Translations under genes and position numbers: made by a program | The notes under the pieces: model-generated | Database searches by the model: none | Seen by the model: the letters and a program-made list of their open reading frames with translations, nothing else | What the model was told of the DNA's origin: nothing | Part shown: piece after piece, positions 5,473 through 6,415 of the stretch | Position numbering within the stretch: position 1 is the first letter of the stretch | Layout: every line of letters starts with the position of its first letter | Source of the DNA: Candidatus Shapirobacteria bacterium | GTDB taxonomy: Bacteria > Patescibacteriota > Microgenomatia > UBA12405 | Reading direction: 5' to 3' | DNA: 6,415 nucleotides | Assembly: GCA_026395315.1 (NCBI GenBank) | Contig: JAPLYY010000027.1 | Location: 1-6,415 of the forward strand

Positions 5473-5659
5473 AGAGTATTTTAACTTTTTTGGGTATTGT
5501 TGGTTTGATGTCGAGACTGGAAACAGAGAGAGTCCCATTTTCAGACAGAATAACCCTAACAGTTTTTCCTAAACTATTGGCTATCTTTATAAAGGCAGGG
5601 AGTTGATCTCCGGGAATATGAAAAGTAGATGGCTTATAAAAATTTTTAGTTATTTCCAT
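5459..5659 (-). CDS. Small unrecognised protein encoded between uvrA and uvrC
   Basis: 66 residues, starting MEITKNFYKPSTFHIPGD and ending KVKILCDRS. I do not recognise the family. Its ATG follows the uvrA stop with no spacer (TAA then ATG), and its end overlaps uvrC by 14 bp (GTG start) or 80 bp (ATG start). Tight packing on both sides and protein-like codon content favour a real gene. By eye it suggests an alpha helix (LPAFIKIANSLGK) followed by a beta hairpin (TVRVILSENGTLSVSSLDI) and a basic tail. There is no signal peptide, membrane segment or zinc-binding cysteine set (one Cys only), so a small cytoplasmic protein is likely. Position suggests a link with excision repair, or simply use of the operon; nothing in the sequence proves either. 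The alternative is a non-coding frame with uvrC starting at 5538, which I think less likely. Confidence 0.6.
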   Translation of the reverse strand: MEITKNFYKPSTFHIPGDQLPAFIKIANSLGKTVRVILSENGTLSVSSLDIKPTIPKKVKILCDRS

Positions 5660-6415
5660 TTAATTTTTTATTAATTTTTTTAAATATTGGCCGGTGTAGG
5701 ATGTTTTACAGGCGATGATGTCAGTAATAGTACCTTGGGCGACGACATAGCCGCCTTTGTCCCCACCTTCCGGACCCATATCAATAATCCAATCGGCGTT
5801 TTTAATGACATCAAGATTGTGTTCAATGACAACGACAGTGTTGCCCATATCGACTAATTTTCGCAAAACTTTAATTAATTTATCAATGTCGTAAAAGTGT
5901 AAACCGGTGGTAGGCTCGTCCAGAACATAGAGAATTTTGCCGTCGATTCTTTTGACTAATTCGCGGCTGATTTTTAATCTTTGTGACTCCCCACCTGATA
6001 AGGTATTTGACGGTTGACCAAGCTGAAGATAGCCTAAACCAACTTCTTGAATTGTGCTGATTTTACGGCGTAAAGATGAGATATTTTTAAAAAAATCGGC
6101 GGCTTCATCAAAGGTTAACTTTAATATTTCGGCAATGTTTTTTTCTTTATATAAAACCTCGAGAGTTTCGTCTTTGAAACGGGTGCCATGACATTCGTCG
6201 CAGGTAACGTAAATATCGGGCATAAACTGCATCTCAATTTTAATTTGACCCTGACCCTGACAAGCTTCGCAACGACCACCTTTGGTATTAAAGGAAAATC
6301 GGCCGGGGCCATAACCTCTAATTTGGGCTTCGGTGGTTTTGGCCATTAATGTGCGGATATCATCAAAAACTTTAGTGTATGTGGCCGGATTACTGCGGGG
6401 AGTGCGGCCGATAGG
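5660..6415 (-). CDS. uvrA: UvrABC system protein A, C-terminal part (runs off right edge)
   Basis: The last 251 residues of UvrA, the damage-sensing ATPase that loads UvrB onto DNA. The reading frame continues without a stop to the window edge: the first residues there are PIGRTPRSNPATYTKVFDDI, a well-known UvrA stretch, so the Met encoded at 6346 is internal and not a start. Numbered from the edge, a zinc module C49-x2-C52-x19-C72-x2-C75 (GGRCEACQG and CDECHG) is complete. It is followed by the ABC signature LSGGESQR (139-146), Walker B YVLDEP with D166-E167, and the H-loop His199 (VVIEHN). These belong to the second ATPase domain and all look functional. The upstream Walker A motif and first ATPase domain lie outside the window. 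Its stop abuts the start of the small gene, which leads into uvrC. The promoter, and any LexA-type control, would be outside the window. Confidence 0.97.
   Translation of the reverse strand, partial: PIGRTPRSNPATYTKVFDDIRTLMAKTTEAQIRGYGPGRFSFNTKGGRCEACQGQGQIKIEMQFMPDIYVTCDECHGTRFKDETLEVLYKEKNIAEILKLTFDEAADFFKNISSLRRKISTIQEVGLGYLQLGQPSNTLSGGESQRLKISRELVKRIDGKILYVLDEPTTGLHFYDIDKLIKVLRKLVDMGNTVVVIEHNLDVIKNADWIIDMGPEGGDKGGYVVAQGTITDIIACKTSYTGQYLKKLIKN

Noticed and set aside
5660..6346. Complete 228-residue ABC protein starting at the ATG at 6346
   Set aside because: The frame stays open to the window edge and encodes conserved UvrA sequence before that Met, so this is an edge-truncated uvrA.
1..6415. 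CRISPR array, tRNA, rRNA, transposase or toxin-antitoxin module
   Set aside because: No regularly spaced repeats, cloverleaf-like segments, transposase motifs or paired small toxin-antitoxin genes were seen on either strand.
1..6415. Recoded TGA (as in Gracilibacteria)
   Set aside because: TGA ends the sortase and tyrS frames at family-appropriate positions and no in-frame TGA interrupts a recognised domain.

Overview
This is a gene-dense, AT-rich bacterial window with almost no intergenic DNA. It probably comes from the Candidate Phyla Radiation (Patescibacteria), with Microgenomates-like lineages the best guess. The inference rests on short versions of usually longer proteins (UvrC without a C-terminal HhH domain, a Rel protein that stops after TGS), an archaeal-type tyrosyl-tRNA synthetase, a sortase of the style common in that radiation, start codons without clear Shine-Dalgarno sequences, and many overlapping or abutting genes. 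TGA is used as a stop (sortase and tyrS), so the code is not the TGA-to-glycine variant of Gracilibacteria. No rRNA marker is present, so the taxonomic call is an inference.

Layout. At the left edge the 5' part of a GreA/GreB-like transcript cleavage factor runs leftward (1-164). A short divergent intergenic region (165-261) holds a degenerate hairpin repeat. Rightward come a membrane-anchored sortase (262-1032) and a Rel/SpoT-like (p)ppGpp enzyme (1029-2417), coupled by an ATGA overlap. A 45-bp gap then carries a strong terminator-like hairpin interlocked with a consensus promoter, followed by a rightward archaeal-type tyrS (2463-3542). The other half is leftward: partial uvrA (from the right edge to 5660), an unrecognised 66-residue protein (5459-5659), a short uvrC (4222-5472 or 5538) and a family 2 glycosyltransferase (3534-4232). 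The glycosyltransferase meets tyrS tail to tail with a 9-bp overlap.

How the genes relate. UvrA and UvrC are two of the three nucleotide excision repair proteins. The small gene between them has no spacer from uvrA and overlaps uvrC, so it is the best candidate here for an undescribed partner protein. The glycosyltransferase is translationally linked to the same operon without an obvious functional reason. On the other side, the Gre-like factor, the Rel enzyme and TyrRS all bear on transcription elongation, the stringent response and aminoacylation, but only sortase-rel shows a direct operon link.

The most notable non-coding signal is a hairpin element present as a clean copy (about 2404-2444) and a degenerate inverted copy (about 191-218). 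Each lies just upstream of a start codon with its T-run facing the gene, and together they bracket sortase-rel. I see no CRISPR array, tRNA, rRNA, transposase or clearly novel multi-gene defence system. No gene-free stretch exceeds 300 bases.
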